Assembly (NCBI GenBank): GCA_020072765.1
Contig: JAIQGD010000034.1
Coordinates: 1-34,817, forward strand
DNA: 34,817 bases
Reading direction: 5' to 3'
Origin: Terriglobia bacterium
Lineage (GTDB): Bacteria; Acidobacteriota; Terriglobia; Acidiferrales; UBA7541
The position numbers and the translations under genes were made by a program. Shown in pieces: positions 1 through 7,783 of the stretch. How positions within the stretch are numbered: position 1 is the first letter of the stretch; every line of letters starts with the position of its first letter. The notes under the pieces were generated by a model. The model was not told the origin of the DNA. It did not search any database and saw only the letters and a list, made by a program, of their open reading frames with translations.

Positions 1-104
1 ATCAGCGAGTGCACCACCCCTAACATAGCGACGGACAGCCCGCAGACCGGCACGATCAGGTCGCGCCGCCGCGTCCGTGTCCTGGCGGCCCAAGCCGACT
101 CGCG
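1..104 (-). CDS. possible partial membrane protein at window edge
   Basis: Read on the minus strand, one frame stays open from about 104 to the window edge. It encodes an Arg-rich stretch followed by a clearly hydrophobic segment (LIVPVCGLSVAMLGVVHSL), which looks like a basic flank and a membrane helix. A stop lies at about 105-107 and no ATG precedes the helix, so this is either the start of a gene using an alternative codon or a 5'-truncated remnant. The VHSL pattern is reminiscent of O-antigen-ligase-like proteins, but that rests on memory of a short motif and is weak. The gene would be divergent from the oxidase that starts at 123. Confidence 0.25.
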
Positions 105-105
105 C

Positions 106-111
106 TACACT
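106..111 (+). promoter_or_regulatory. candidate -10 element, possibly leaderless transcript
   Basis: TACACT lies 11 nt before the ATG at 123, and no Shine-Dalgarno-like sequence is visible in between. If this is the -10 hexamer, transcription would begin almost at the start codon. The matching -35 (around 82-88, CTGGCG) is weak. Prediction only. Confidence 0.22.
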
Positions 112-122
112 CAGCCCCCATC

Positions 123-1364
123 ATGGCTCGCTCGAACACCCTCGCGGCCCGCCGCGACTTTCTCAAGTTTCTGGCCGCCAGCCCCTATGTCGCCGCGCTT
201 GGCGGCGTCGCTGCCTTCCTTCCGGAAGGCGTCCTCGCCCAGAACCCCCCGGATTCCTCCGGCGTCATCACCGACCCGGCCCAGGCCTTCGCCGTCTTCG
301 ATTTCGAGGAAGCCGCTCACCGCAAGGTCCCGGCCGGCCACTGGGCCTACATGGCCAGTGGAGTCGACGACGACGCCACCCTGCGCGCCAATCGCGAAGC
401 GTTCCAGCACGTCCAGTTGCGCCCGCGCCGCCTGCGCGACGCCACCCACGTCGACATGCGCGTCGAGCTGTTCGGCACCGTCTACAACAGCCCGATCTTC
501 CTGTGCCCGACGGGCGGCGAACGATCGTTCCATCCCGGCGGAGAATTGGCCGTGGCCCGCGCCGCTCAAGCCCGCGGCACGCTGCAGATCCTCTCCACCA
601 TGACCTCGACCCCGGTCGAAGAGGTCAACCAGGCCCTCGGCCGCCCGACGTGGTATCAGCTCTACGCACCCGACTCCTGGGACGTCTGCGAGAAACTGCT
701 GCGGCGCGTGGAAGCCTCCGGATGCTCCGTGATCGCCCTCACCGTCGACGTCACCACCGGCCGCAACCTGGAAACCTACTCGCGCACTCGCCCCAAGGAC
801 CTGCACCAGTGCGCCGCCTGCCACGATAGCGAGCCGGGCCGGTCGGCCAAAGAGCACCCCATGTACGACGGCATCAACATGACCGGCGTGAACTCGGTGA
901 ATCCCGCCATGGACTGGGCGTTCGTCGACCGCCTGCGCAAATTCTGGCGGGGAACACTCCTCCTCAAGGGGATCGACACCCGCGAGGACGCCCGTCTGTG
1001 CGTCGAGCACGGCCTGGACGGCATTCTCGTCTCCAACCACGGCGGGCGCGCCACCGAAACCGCGCGGGCGACCCTCGAGGCTCTGCCCGAAATCGTCGAC
1101 GAAGTCCGCAACCGCCTTCCCGTCCTGGTCGATAGCGGCTTTCGCCGCGGCACCGATGTCTTCAAAGCCCTGGCGTTGGGCGCCAAGGCTGTCGGAATCG
1201 GTCGCCCCTTCCTGTGGGGGTTGGGCGCGTTTGGCCAGGCCGGCGTGGACCGCGTGATCGACATTCTTCAGGGCGAGCTGCATTTGGCGATGGCCAATTG
1301 CGGCACGCGCACCCTCGCCGAGATCACCCGCGCCTACGTCGCCACACCCGATTGGAAACTCTAG
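123..1364 (+). CDS. exported FMN-dependent alpha-hydroxy-acid oxidase/dehydrogenase with CXXCH motif
   Basis: This 413-aa protein belongs to the family of glycolate oxidase, lactate oxidase and flavocytochrome b2, which use FMN to oxidise L-2-hydroxy acids to 2-oxo acids. The N-terminus carries RRDFLKF and a hydrophobic stretch to about residue 40, consistent with a Tat-type signal, so it probably acts outside the cytoplasm. The FMN/active-site landmarks are present: WYQLYAP near 177, LLKGI with Lys282, SNHGGR at 304-309 (catalytic His306, Arg309), and DSGFRRGTDVFKALALGAKAVGIGRP at the C-terminal phosphate-binding end, given here in two parts: DSGFRRGTDVF and KALALGAKAVGIGRP. Unusually, the loop between TVDV (207-210) and LLKGI contains CAACH at 230-234, a c-type heme-like motif. 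The substrate cannot be read from sequence. It stands alone, with the next gene convergent. Confidence 0.88.
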   Translation: MARSNTLAARRDFLKFLAASPYVAALGGVAAFLPEGVLAQNPPDSSGVITDPAQAFAVFDFEEAAHRKVPAGHWAYMASGVDDDATLRANREAFQHVQLRPRRLRDATHVDMRVELFGTVYNSPIFLCPTGGERSFHPGGELAVARAAQARGTLQILSTMTSTPVEEVNQALGRPTWYQLYAPDSWDVCEKLLRRVEASGCSVIALTVDVTTGRNLETYSRTRPKDLHQCAACHDSEPGRSAKEHPMYDGINMTGVNSVNPAMDWAFVDRLRKFWRGTLLLKGIDTREDARLCVEHGLDGILVSNHGGRATETARATLEALPEIVDEVRNRLPVLVDSGFRRGTDVFKALALGAKAVGIGRPFLWGLGAFGQAGVDRVIDILQGELHLAMANCGTRTLAEITRAYVATPDWKL

Positions 1365-1370
1365 CCTGCC

Positions 1371-1404
1371 CCACGGAGGAGATCGATTTTGTAGCGGCCG
1401 GTCC
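1371..1404. repeat. 34-bp dispersed repeat, copy 1
   Basis: This 34-bp stretch matches 14802-14835 at 31 of 34 positions (shared core TTTTGTAGCGGCCG). It lies between the convergent oxidase and VWA-protein genes. It looks like a small intergenic repeat, with no coding role visible. Confidence 0.6.
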
Positions 1405-1423
1405 CCAACCGCGAGCGCCCGGC

Positions 1424-3709
1424 TTATCGCGGCGCGTCGGGTGCGGAACCGGCCGAGGCTGCCGGCGCGGACGCGGACGCGGACTGTTCCAGGGCGAGAT
1501 AGGCGCGGCCAAAAGCGGATTGCTGCGTTCCGGCGGCGATGGCGACCGCTTGCACCGTGTATCGTCCGGCGGGCAGCTTGGTCAGCGGCAGGCTGATGCG
1601 AAACGACGCGCTGCGCGCCTTCGCATCGCTCTCCGTCGGCGCCAGCAGCGGCGTCGCATTCACCTGCACGCCCCCGCGGAAAAACACCAGAGCGGCGCGC
1701 ATCGCGCCGGCGTCGAACGACCCCGACTTCTCGGGAGCGTAGGCCTGAAAGAACACGTAGAGCGTCTGCTGCGGCGTGAAAAATCGCGTCACGCTCGGGA
1801 CGATTTTCTCTCCCCCCATTTCCAGCGGCGACGCGGCGATCGGGGCGCGCACGCCCTGCACCTTCGTCTCCACCTCGGATGACTTCTCCACCGGCACCAG
1901 CTGGCTCGACAACAGCACCGAGCTGAGCGTCATCCGCGCCGCCGCCCGCGCCGGGATGATAAGCGGCTGCTCAAAGGTCCCGATCTTCCCGGACTCGTTT
2001 TCCCGCGCCAGGAATTTCAGCCGGTACGTTCCCGGCGCGAGCACCACGCCTCCCTGGTAGACCAGGTTGCTCCGGCGCACCTGCGCGAAGCGCTGCTCGT
2101 CCAGACGCACGCGGACCGTGTCGCGCAGCTCCGCCACGGTCTTCCCGGAGGGCGCGGCGCGTACTTCCGCCGCAAAGTCGAACTCCGCCTCGCGCCGGCC
2201 GTGCTTCTGCGCCCAATCCAGCGCGCTCGACGAAAGCTTCGCGGAGATCGGAACGTACACCTGCTGATCGCCCAAGCGGAACATCGCCGTCTCGACCGCG
2301 ATCGGGAGATCGACCTCGGGACGTTCCGATCGCATGGCCTCGGCCAGCTGCTGCTCGCGGTCTTCCCTCTGGAGGTGCTGAAAGTCGCGCGGCGCGTAAT
2401 AGCCGTTGCGATAGCGAACGTGCGCGCCCGGCACGTTGACCTTCACCGTCACGGCGCGCCAGCGCCCGTCGCGCTTCACGTCGGGCGGCAAATTGTAGCC
2501 CACCAGGTAGTAGCCCGTGTTGTCTTCCTGGATTTTCGGAAACGCGTCGCTCAGATCGCCCAAATCGAAGAACGCCCGCCCGCCGGTATCGGTCGCAAGC
2601 GTTGTTAACGTGTCGCGCGAGTCCTCCCGCTGATCGCTCTGGTGATACACCGACGCGCCGCTGAACAGCGACGTGCCGCTGGCCGCCGCCGTGGTGGCGT
2701 CGCCCCCCGGCGGCGCGGCAAACATCCCGCGCGCGTCGATCGAATAGACGGAGACGTTGGCGCGATTGGCGGCATCCGTGGCGGCGCGCAGCTCCGCGCG
2801 GTTCTCCTCGCCCGTCTGCGTGATTCCGCCCGTGAATTCGACCACGGCCTTGCGTCCCGGAATTCCCGCCAGGACGTTCGCGAGATCCTCAAGCGCGATC
2901 AGCTTCTGGTCCGTATTGAACACGTTGAACTCGGTCTCGTCGGGCGTGTAGGCGGCGCCCAGGTCTTGCTGCACGTCGGCTTCGCCGTTCTGCGCCGCGG
3001 CGTACAGCGGAGTGGCAAGCTGCGATGCCGCGCCCGGCACCACCTGCGCCACGGCCTTGCTGAGCGCCGCGCGATCGTTCGTGAAATTCGCGAGCACGGA
3101 AAGGCGCGTGCTGAACACCACGACGGCGACCAAGTCGGCCGGGCTCATCTGCTGCTTCAGGAATTTCACCGCGGCGTCGTGCGCGCGGAGGATGTCGTCG
3201 GTCTCCATCGACGTCAGATCGAAGAACAGCACGATCATCCGGCGGTCGTGAACCTGTTCGGCGGCCTCGGCCGCTCCCGGCCCTGCCGTATCGACTGGCA
3301 CAACGACCGGCTTGGCATCCAGCGCTCCAGCGATCTCCACTTTCTCGATATCCGCATAGGAAAACGCCGTGATGTGCTGCGCTTTGCCGTCATCGCTGAT
3401 CGTGAACTGTTCCGGCTTCAATCCCCGAATCGCTTTCCCACTGCGGTCGGTAACCTCCACATCGATGCGCACAACGCTCGTTTGCGCGCGCAGGGCGCCG
3501 GACGCTTGCGGAGGAAGCGGCTGCGGATTCTGCGGTAAGGGAGCCTGCAAAGCCGCAGGGGATGACGCTTCTTGCGCGAACGTGGCGATGGGCGTGGCAA
3601 TAGGCGCCGCGATCAGTCCGGCAACAAGCCAGAAGGACACCACGGCGCGAAGAAAGGAACACCGCGCCATTCCCGTCGAGCCTTCCTTCCGGCTTTGTAC
3701 CAAAGTCAT
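1424..3709 (-). CDS. secreted VWA-domain protein (Acidobacteria-type)
   Basis: The 761-aa product has a signal peptide (hydrophobic 20-45, cleavage near TFAQ), a Pro-rich linker, and a beta-rich segment at about 77-120 (VVRIDVEVTDRSGK, then GLKPEQFTISDDGK). A von Willebrand factor A domain then spans about 157-400. This architecture matches the VWFA-related proteins expanded in Acidobacteriota, whose function is unknown. The metal site that is normally DxSxS appears as DLTSM at 164-168, so the metal-dependent adhesion site is degenerate. The C-terminal third is beta-rich and unassigned. ATG 3709 has a GGGAG 7-8 nt upstream. A second ATG at 3670 also has a good AAGGAAGG and gives a shorter signal peptide, so the start is uncertain. 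It lies 24 bp downstream of the receptor gene and is probably cotranscribed with it. Confidence 0.85.
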   Translation of the reverse strand: MTLVQSRKEGSTGMARCSFLRAVVSFWLVAGLIAAPIATPIATFAQEASSPAALQAPLPQNPQPLPPQASGALRAQTSVVRIDVEVTDRSGKAIRGLKPEQFTISDDGKAQHITAFSYADIEKVEIAGALDAKPVVVPVDTAGPGAAEAAEQVHDRRMIVLFFDLTSMETDDILRAHDAAVKFLKQQMSPADLVAVVVFSTRLSVLANFTNDRAALSKAVAQVVPGAASQLATPLYAAAQNGEADVQQDLGAAYTPDETEFNVFNTDQKLIALEDLANVLAGIPGRKAVVEFTGGITQTGEENRAELRAATDAANRANVSVYSIDARGMFAAPPGGDATTAAASGTSLFSGASVYHQSDQREDSRDTLTTLATDTGGRAFFDLGDLSDAFPKIQEDNTGYYLVGYNLPPDVKRDGRWRAVTVKVNVPGAHVRYRNGYYAPRDFQHLQREDREQQLAEAMRSERPEVDLPIAVETAMFRLGDQQVYVPISAKLSSSALDWAQKHGRREAEFDFAAEVRAAPSGKTVAELRDTVRVRLDEQRFAQVRRSNLVYQGGVVLAPGTYRLKFLARENESGKIGTFEQPLIIPARAAARMTLSSVLLSSQLVPVEKSSEVETKVQGVRAPIAASPLEMGGEKIVPSVTRFFTPQQTLYVFFQAYAPEKSGSFDAGAMRAALVFFRGGVQVNATPLLAPTESDAKARSASFRISLPLTKLPAGRYTVQAVAIAAGTQQSAFGRAYLALEQSASASAPAASAGSAPDAPR

Positions 3710-3733
3710 CCTACAACTCCCTCTCGCAGCCCC

Positions 3734-6700
3734 TCATAAGTTGAATCGAACCATCAAGGACATCGTGCGCATCGAGCCTGCGCTGGTCACCCGGCCGAAG
3801 AACGACGAACTCGGCCCCGTGGCCGATCCATTGGCGGCGGGAATGAACTGCGTCCCAATCCCCGTGAAGTTCGGCGTGTTTGTCAGATTCTGGATCTGCC
3901 AGCTCACGTTCATCACCCGCCGCTGTTCCGGGCCGAACCGGAAGGATTTCCCCAGCGACGCATTCCAGCTGAACTGGCACGGCCCTTCGACCGAGCCCCG
4001 CGCTTCGTTGCCGTAGGTCAGATGGCCGCCCGCATCCGTGGGCAGCGCGAATACCTTTGTATTGAAAAATGCGGCCGGCGAGCCCCCGCACAGTCCGAGG
4101 TTCGGATTCCCCGTCATATCGGGACGCAGGGAGAAATTGGCGCCCGTCCCGTTATCCGAGGCGACGCCGCCCAGCAGCACGGTGAAGGGCGTGCCGGTCT
4201 GCCACGTGAAGATATTCTGAAGCCTCCAGTTGCCGAAGACCTTCTCCTGCCATCCATGGTTCGCCCGGCGGCTCCGCTGGCCGAAGGGCAGCTCCCACAT
4301 CGAAACCGCGCGGAACTGGTGGCGAATGTCGAACGTCGAAAGGCCGTACTCGGCGTGCAGGTTGCCATCCTGCTGCTCGACCGTGGCCGCTCCGCCGCCG
4401 ATGGAGCTCGCATCATCCAGCGACTTGCCCCACGTATAGATCCCCTGCAGCATGAATCCGCGCGTGAAACGGTGCACCACGCGCACCTGGAGCGCGTTGT
4501 AAATGGAGTTGGCGCCGGATTGGTCGAACGTGAAGCCCGTCGCGGACGGATCGATGCGGTTCTGCTGGATCTGGTCCTGCGGCGTCCCCAGCGGCGCGCG
4601 GTTGGGCGCTCGCAGCACGTCGAGATGCGTTCCCTTCGTGCCCGTATAGGTCAGGTCCAGAATCCAATTCTGCGTGATCGATGTTTCGGTCCCCAGGTTC
4701 CAGACCTGCCCGTAGCCGTTCTGGTAAAACGGATCGACGGCCTGCGTGTTCGGCACGGCGATCGAACTCGACTGGGCGCCCGTAAAACCGTTTGCTAGCG
4801 TGAGCGGCTCGCTCGAAGTCGTGGTCAGCGTTTGCGCGACGGCCACCGGCGCCTGATAGGCCAGCTCTCTCGCCAGCGTGTTATAGATCGACTCGTTGTA
4901 GAACATCGAATAGCCCGCGTGCACGACCGTCTTCGGCTTGAGAAACTTCGGCTGCCAGGCGATGCCGATGCGCGGCTCCCAATTGTTATAGTTGCCGTGA
5001 ACCAGCGCGCGAGGCAGCCCCGGAGCCGACAGATTCGGCTGTCCGTGCGCCACCTGAACGACGTGTGCAAGATTCGTGATATCGAGGTTCACAATGTTGT
5101 TGAAAAGCTCGATGGGCGGCGTAACCGCGTCGTAGCGGATGCCGTACTGCAGCGAAAACGTCTTGCTGACCCGCCAGTCATCCTGCGCATAGGCCGAAAA
5201 ACCCCAGCTGCGGAAATACGTGTTCGGATTGCCGACCTGCTCGGACGTGTTGTAAGGCATTCCGATCAGGAAGTCGGCGAAGTCATTGCCCGTGCCGGCA
5301 ATGGGGGTGCCGCCGGCATTCAACTGGCTCGTCAGAAAACCGGTGAATGCAAATCCGCCGCGTGGATTCGGATTGGCATCGGTGTTGAGTTGGACCCGGC
5401 GAATCTCCCCTCCGAAGCGCATCGAGTGCTGCGCATGGACCCACGTGAGACCGTCATCGAACCGGAACGTCTGATTCCGCACCAGCGACGGAATGGGGTC
5501 GTTCAAGCCCGAAAAATTGGAAAAGCTGATCTGCGGCAGGCCGTCATCGACGGCACGCAACGCGCTGGCGGGAATGCCCAGGCTGATCCCCAGCGCGCTG
5601 GGCGTGAACGCGCTGTTGAACGAGTTATCGCTCAGGATTTGAACCCGATTGCGGCTCCAATTGATGCTCGTGTTCTCCACCAGGCGCGGCGACCAGTTGT
5701 GCGAAAGCGCCAGGCTGACGTTCTGGCTGAGCGTGGACTGGTGGCCGCCGATCCCCGCGAAGTTGCTGAGCGTGTCCGAACGCCTCGAAGTGAAGTTGTA
5801 GCCGCCGTTGACGTTGAATTTCCCGTTGATCGTGTGCAGCACGTGAATGTTCGCCGAGTCCGTGTTCTGCGGCGTGGTGGCTTGCAGCAGATAATTCTGG
5901 ACCGTGCTCGACAAGTTCGTCGGCTGGGGAACGTACTTCAAGAACCCTTGCGCCACGCTGCTCACCGGCACCTGCTGCGCGCTCCCGCTCGGGCAGTTCG
6001 CATCGCTGACCGTAGGGTACGGCGCCGCGCTGAACGGCAGGAACAGCGTTGGCGTGCTCGCGTTCGCCAGGCAGAAAAATCCGTTGCGCTGGTCCAGCGT
6101 TGGAACCGTCGAGTACGTGTTGACCGGATTGGTGGCCGTCTCGTGCTGATAGTTCGCGAAAAAATACGTCTTGTCGCTGCCGTTATAGATGTGCGGGATC
6201 TTGAGCGGGCCGCCCATGTTGCCGCCCACGCGCTCGTCATAGTGGCCGATCTTGGCCGCCGGCTTGCCCGTGATGGCAAACGGGCGCGCGTCGAACCCGG
6301 AGTTCTGGTAGCTGTCGTAAAAGCTAAAACGCATGCGGTTGGCCTGTTGGCGAAACATGCGGCCCATACCTCCGCCGGGGCCGCCGCCGGGACCTCCCCG
6401 GCCGCCGCCGAATCCTCCGGGTCCGCCACCCCCGGGCCCGCCACCGGCCGGGGGACCAAATCCCTGCCCCGGGCCGCCGCCCGGCCCGCCGGGCTCCATT
6501 CCTCCCGGCCCAAATCCTCCCGGCCCGCCAAAGCTATTCGGCGATAGCCCTTGTCCCACAGTTCCTTGCAGCAGAAACGAGTCGGAAGACGCTCCCGCGC
6601 CGGAAGCAAGCGCGACGCTCCCCACTGCCGCCGTGCTGGATTCCCCCGCCGTCTCTTCGCCTAACCCACTGGCCCCGGCCTCACCAGTCAAATCGGTCTG

Positions 6701-7396
6701 CTGAAACCCGCCCACAGCCATCCCCTGGCGAACCGCGTTGAGGATGCCCGGAGGAAGCTGTCCGCGGGCTCCATTTCTGCCGCCGGGCCCCGTGGCGTTC
6801 GGTCCGGGCGCAGGGTTCGCGGCGCCGGGTGCGGCGCCCCCTGGCGGCCCGCCCGGTAACCTACGTCCCGCGTGCGTTGCCCCGGAGGATTCCGGCGGAG
6901 CAGCAAGTTCGGCGAGCGTCGCCACTCGCAGCACCAGCACAAGGGGCGGGGGCGGCGGTCCGGGCCCGAGCTGCACGTCGATCGACGCATGAACAAAACC
7001 AAGCTGCGTGGCCTCGGCCGTGTAATGGCCCGCGGGCAGCGCCGGAAATTCAAATTTACCCGATTCGTCCGTCCAACTGACCCACACCTTCCCCGTCTCG
7101 GCGTGGGTCAGTCGCAACATCGCTCCGGGAATGGGCGCGCCATCCACCGTCCGCACGAACCCGCCCGCACGCGCTCTCGCCAAGCTCTCCTGGCGCGGCG
7201 GCGCGGGAGCCGAAGGCTGTTGCGCGAGACTCGGAGGCGAAGCCATCAGCAGCGCGAGACCCACCCACCGGCCAAGCCGGGCGGCTCTTTGGCCAATAGC
7301 TCTTCGGCGGCGGATCTGCTTTCCGATTGTTCGTTGGCGAATGGAGTGGAAGAACACAGCTCTCTCAGTGGACGGCTTCACAGGGCCGCCGTGCAT
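3734..7396 (-). CDS. Oar-like TonB-dependent outer-membrane receptor with CarboxypepD_reg domain
   Basis: This 1220-aa outer-membrane beta-barrel protein is of the large Oar/SusC-like kind found in Acidobacteriota. After a long basic N-terminus comes a signal sequence (hydrophobic 44-58, ending SLAQ). Next is a carboxypeptidase-regulatory-like domain at about 78-155 (VDGAPIPGAMLRLT, then GKFEFPALPAGHYTAEAT), a Pro/Gly-rich region, an extreme Gly/Pro tract at about 290-345, and the plug and barrel to the end. It terminates in FNL, where a terminal aromatic residue would be usual for barrel assembly. Such receptors are thought to import or bind large substrates with TonB energy, but the ligand is not predictable. 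The start at 7396 leaves an unusually long pre-signal N-terminus of about 43 residues, so an alternative internal GTG or TTG start is possible. It is followed at 24 bp by the VWA protein gene. Confidence 0.85.
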   Translation of the reverse strand: MHGGPVKPSTERAVFFHSIRQRTIGKQIRRRRAIGQRAARLGRWVGLALLMASPPSLAQQPSAPAPPRQESLARARAGGFVRTVDGAPIPGAMLRLTHAETGKVWVSWTDESGKFEFPALPAGHYTAEATQLGFVHASIDVQLGPGPPPPPLVLVLRVATLAELAAPPESSGATHAGRRLPGGPPGGAAPGAANPAPGPNATGPGGRNGARGQLPPGILNAVRQGMAVGGFQQTDLTGEAGASGLGEETAGESSTAAVGSVALASGAGASSDSFLLQGTVGQGLSPNSFGGPGGFGPGGMEPGGPGGGPGQGFGPPAGGGPGGGGPGGFGGGRGGPGGGPGGGMGRMFRQQANRMRFSFYDSYQNSGFDARPFAITGKPAAKIGHYDERVGGNMGGPLKIPHIYNGSDKTYFFANYQHETATNPVNTYSTVPTLDQRNGFFCLANASTPTLFLPFSAAPYPTVSDANCPSGSAQQVPVSSVAQGFLKYVPQPTNLSSTVQNYLLQATTPQNTDSANIHVLHTINGKFNVNGGYNFTSRRSDTLSNFAGIGGHQSTLSQNVSLALSHNWSPRLVENTSINWSRNRVQILSDNSFNSAFTPSALGISLGIPASALRAVDDGLPQISFSNFSGLNDPIPSLVRNQTFRFDDGLTWVHAQHSMRFGGEIRRVQLNTDANPNPRGGFAFTGFLTSQLNAGGTPIAGTGNDFADFLIGMPYNTSEQVGNPNTYFRSWGFSAYAQDDWRVSKTFSLQYGIRYDAVTPPIELFNNIVNLDITNLAHVVQVAHGQPNLSAPGLPRALVHGNYNNWEPRIGIAWQPKFLKPKTVVHAGYSMFYNESIYNTLARELAYQAPVAVAQTLTTTSSEPLTLANGFTGAQSSSIAVPNTQAVDPFYQNGYGQVWNLGTETSITQNWILDLTYTGTKGTHLDVLRAPNRAPLGTPQDQIQQNRIDPSATGFTFDQSGANSIYNALQVRVVHRFTRGFMLQGIYTWGKSLDDASSIGGGAATVEQQDGNLHAEYGLSTFDIRHQFRAVSMWELPFGQRSRRANHGWQEKVFGNWRLQNIFTWQTGTPFTVLLGGVASDNGTGANFSLRPDMTGNPNLGLCGGSPAAFFNTKVFALPTDAGGHLTYGNEARGSVEGPCQFSWNASLGKSFRFGPEQRRVMNVSWQIQNLTNTPNFTGIGTQFIPAANGSATGPSSSFFGRVTSAGSMRTMSLMVRFNL
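6362..6529 (-). repeat. Gly/Pro-rich low-complexity tract inside the receptor gene
   Basis: Residues about 290-345 of the receptor consist almost entirely of GGPGG, GPGG and GGG units, encoded by degenerate ggcccgccg/ccgcc repeats. The reading frame is kept through the tract. It separates the N-terminal regulatory-like domain from the plug/barrel and is probably a flexible linker. Repeat-driven length variation is likely. Confidence 0.7.
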
Positions 7397-7423
7397 TGTT
7401 GGACGGCGTCGCGCAGGAGCCGG

Positions 7424-7642
7424 TTACCCGCCTGATTTGACTGCATCGCACCCGAAGCGCATGGTGACCGGCTGCTCCAAGCGCGGGTTTTCCATGCGCG
7501 TCGTAACCTGAAGCTGTTTGCCATCCGCGGAAACCTCGTAGCTGCGCGTCGTGCTGCCGCCGCGTCTCGGCGGCGCCCTTCCCGGCTCTTTGCCGCACAA
7601 CAGGGATTCCCTTCCAGGCAGGCGGAAGTTCCACAATCTCAT
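7424..7642 (-). pseudogene. 3' remnant (or short version) of an exported Acidobacteria hypothetical protein
   Basis: The frame ending at 7424 encodes RSYEVSADGKQLQVTTRM followed by ENPRLEQPVTMRF, an ordered beta-strand-like sequence. It resembles the C-terminal end of small secreted proteins from Acidobacteriota. The upstream part of the same frame (from ATG 7642, 72 aa in total) is Arg/Pro-rich and looks unlike a protein domain, and the frame beyond that runs antisense through the VOC gene. I infer that only the tail of a once longer gene is left, although the ATG at 7642 has a purine-rich GGGAGAGAG upstream and might still be translated. It lies 27 bp before the receptor gene on the same strand. 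Confidence 0.42.
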
Positions 7643-7783
7643 TGGAAACTTCTCTCTCCCAAGCCTGGGCATGTCGGCTACAGATTGGCTTCCCTGTGGG
7701 ACCGAGCCTGTGGCATGATCGACCCGGCCCGCGCGGCCAGCACGAAGACGGTCGCAAGCAGGCACGGAGACGGAGGAGTGTTC

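Noticed and set aside
6362-6529. Possible frameshift or collapsed repeat in the Gly/Pro tract
   Set aside because: The frame is maintained on both sides with recognisable receptor sequence, so no frameshift is needed.
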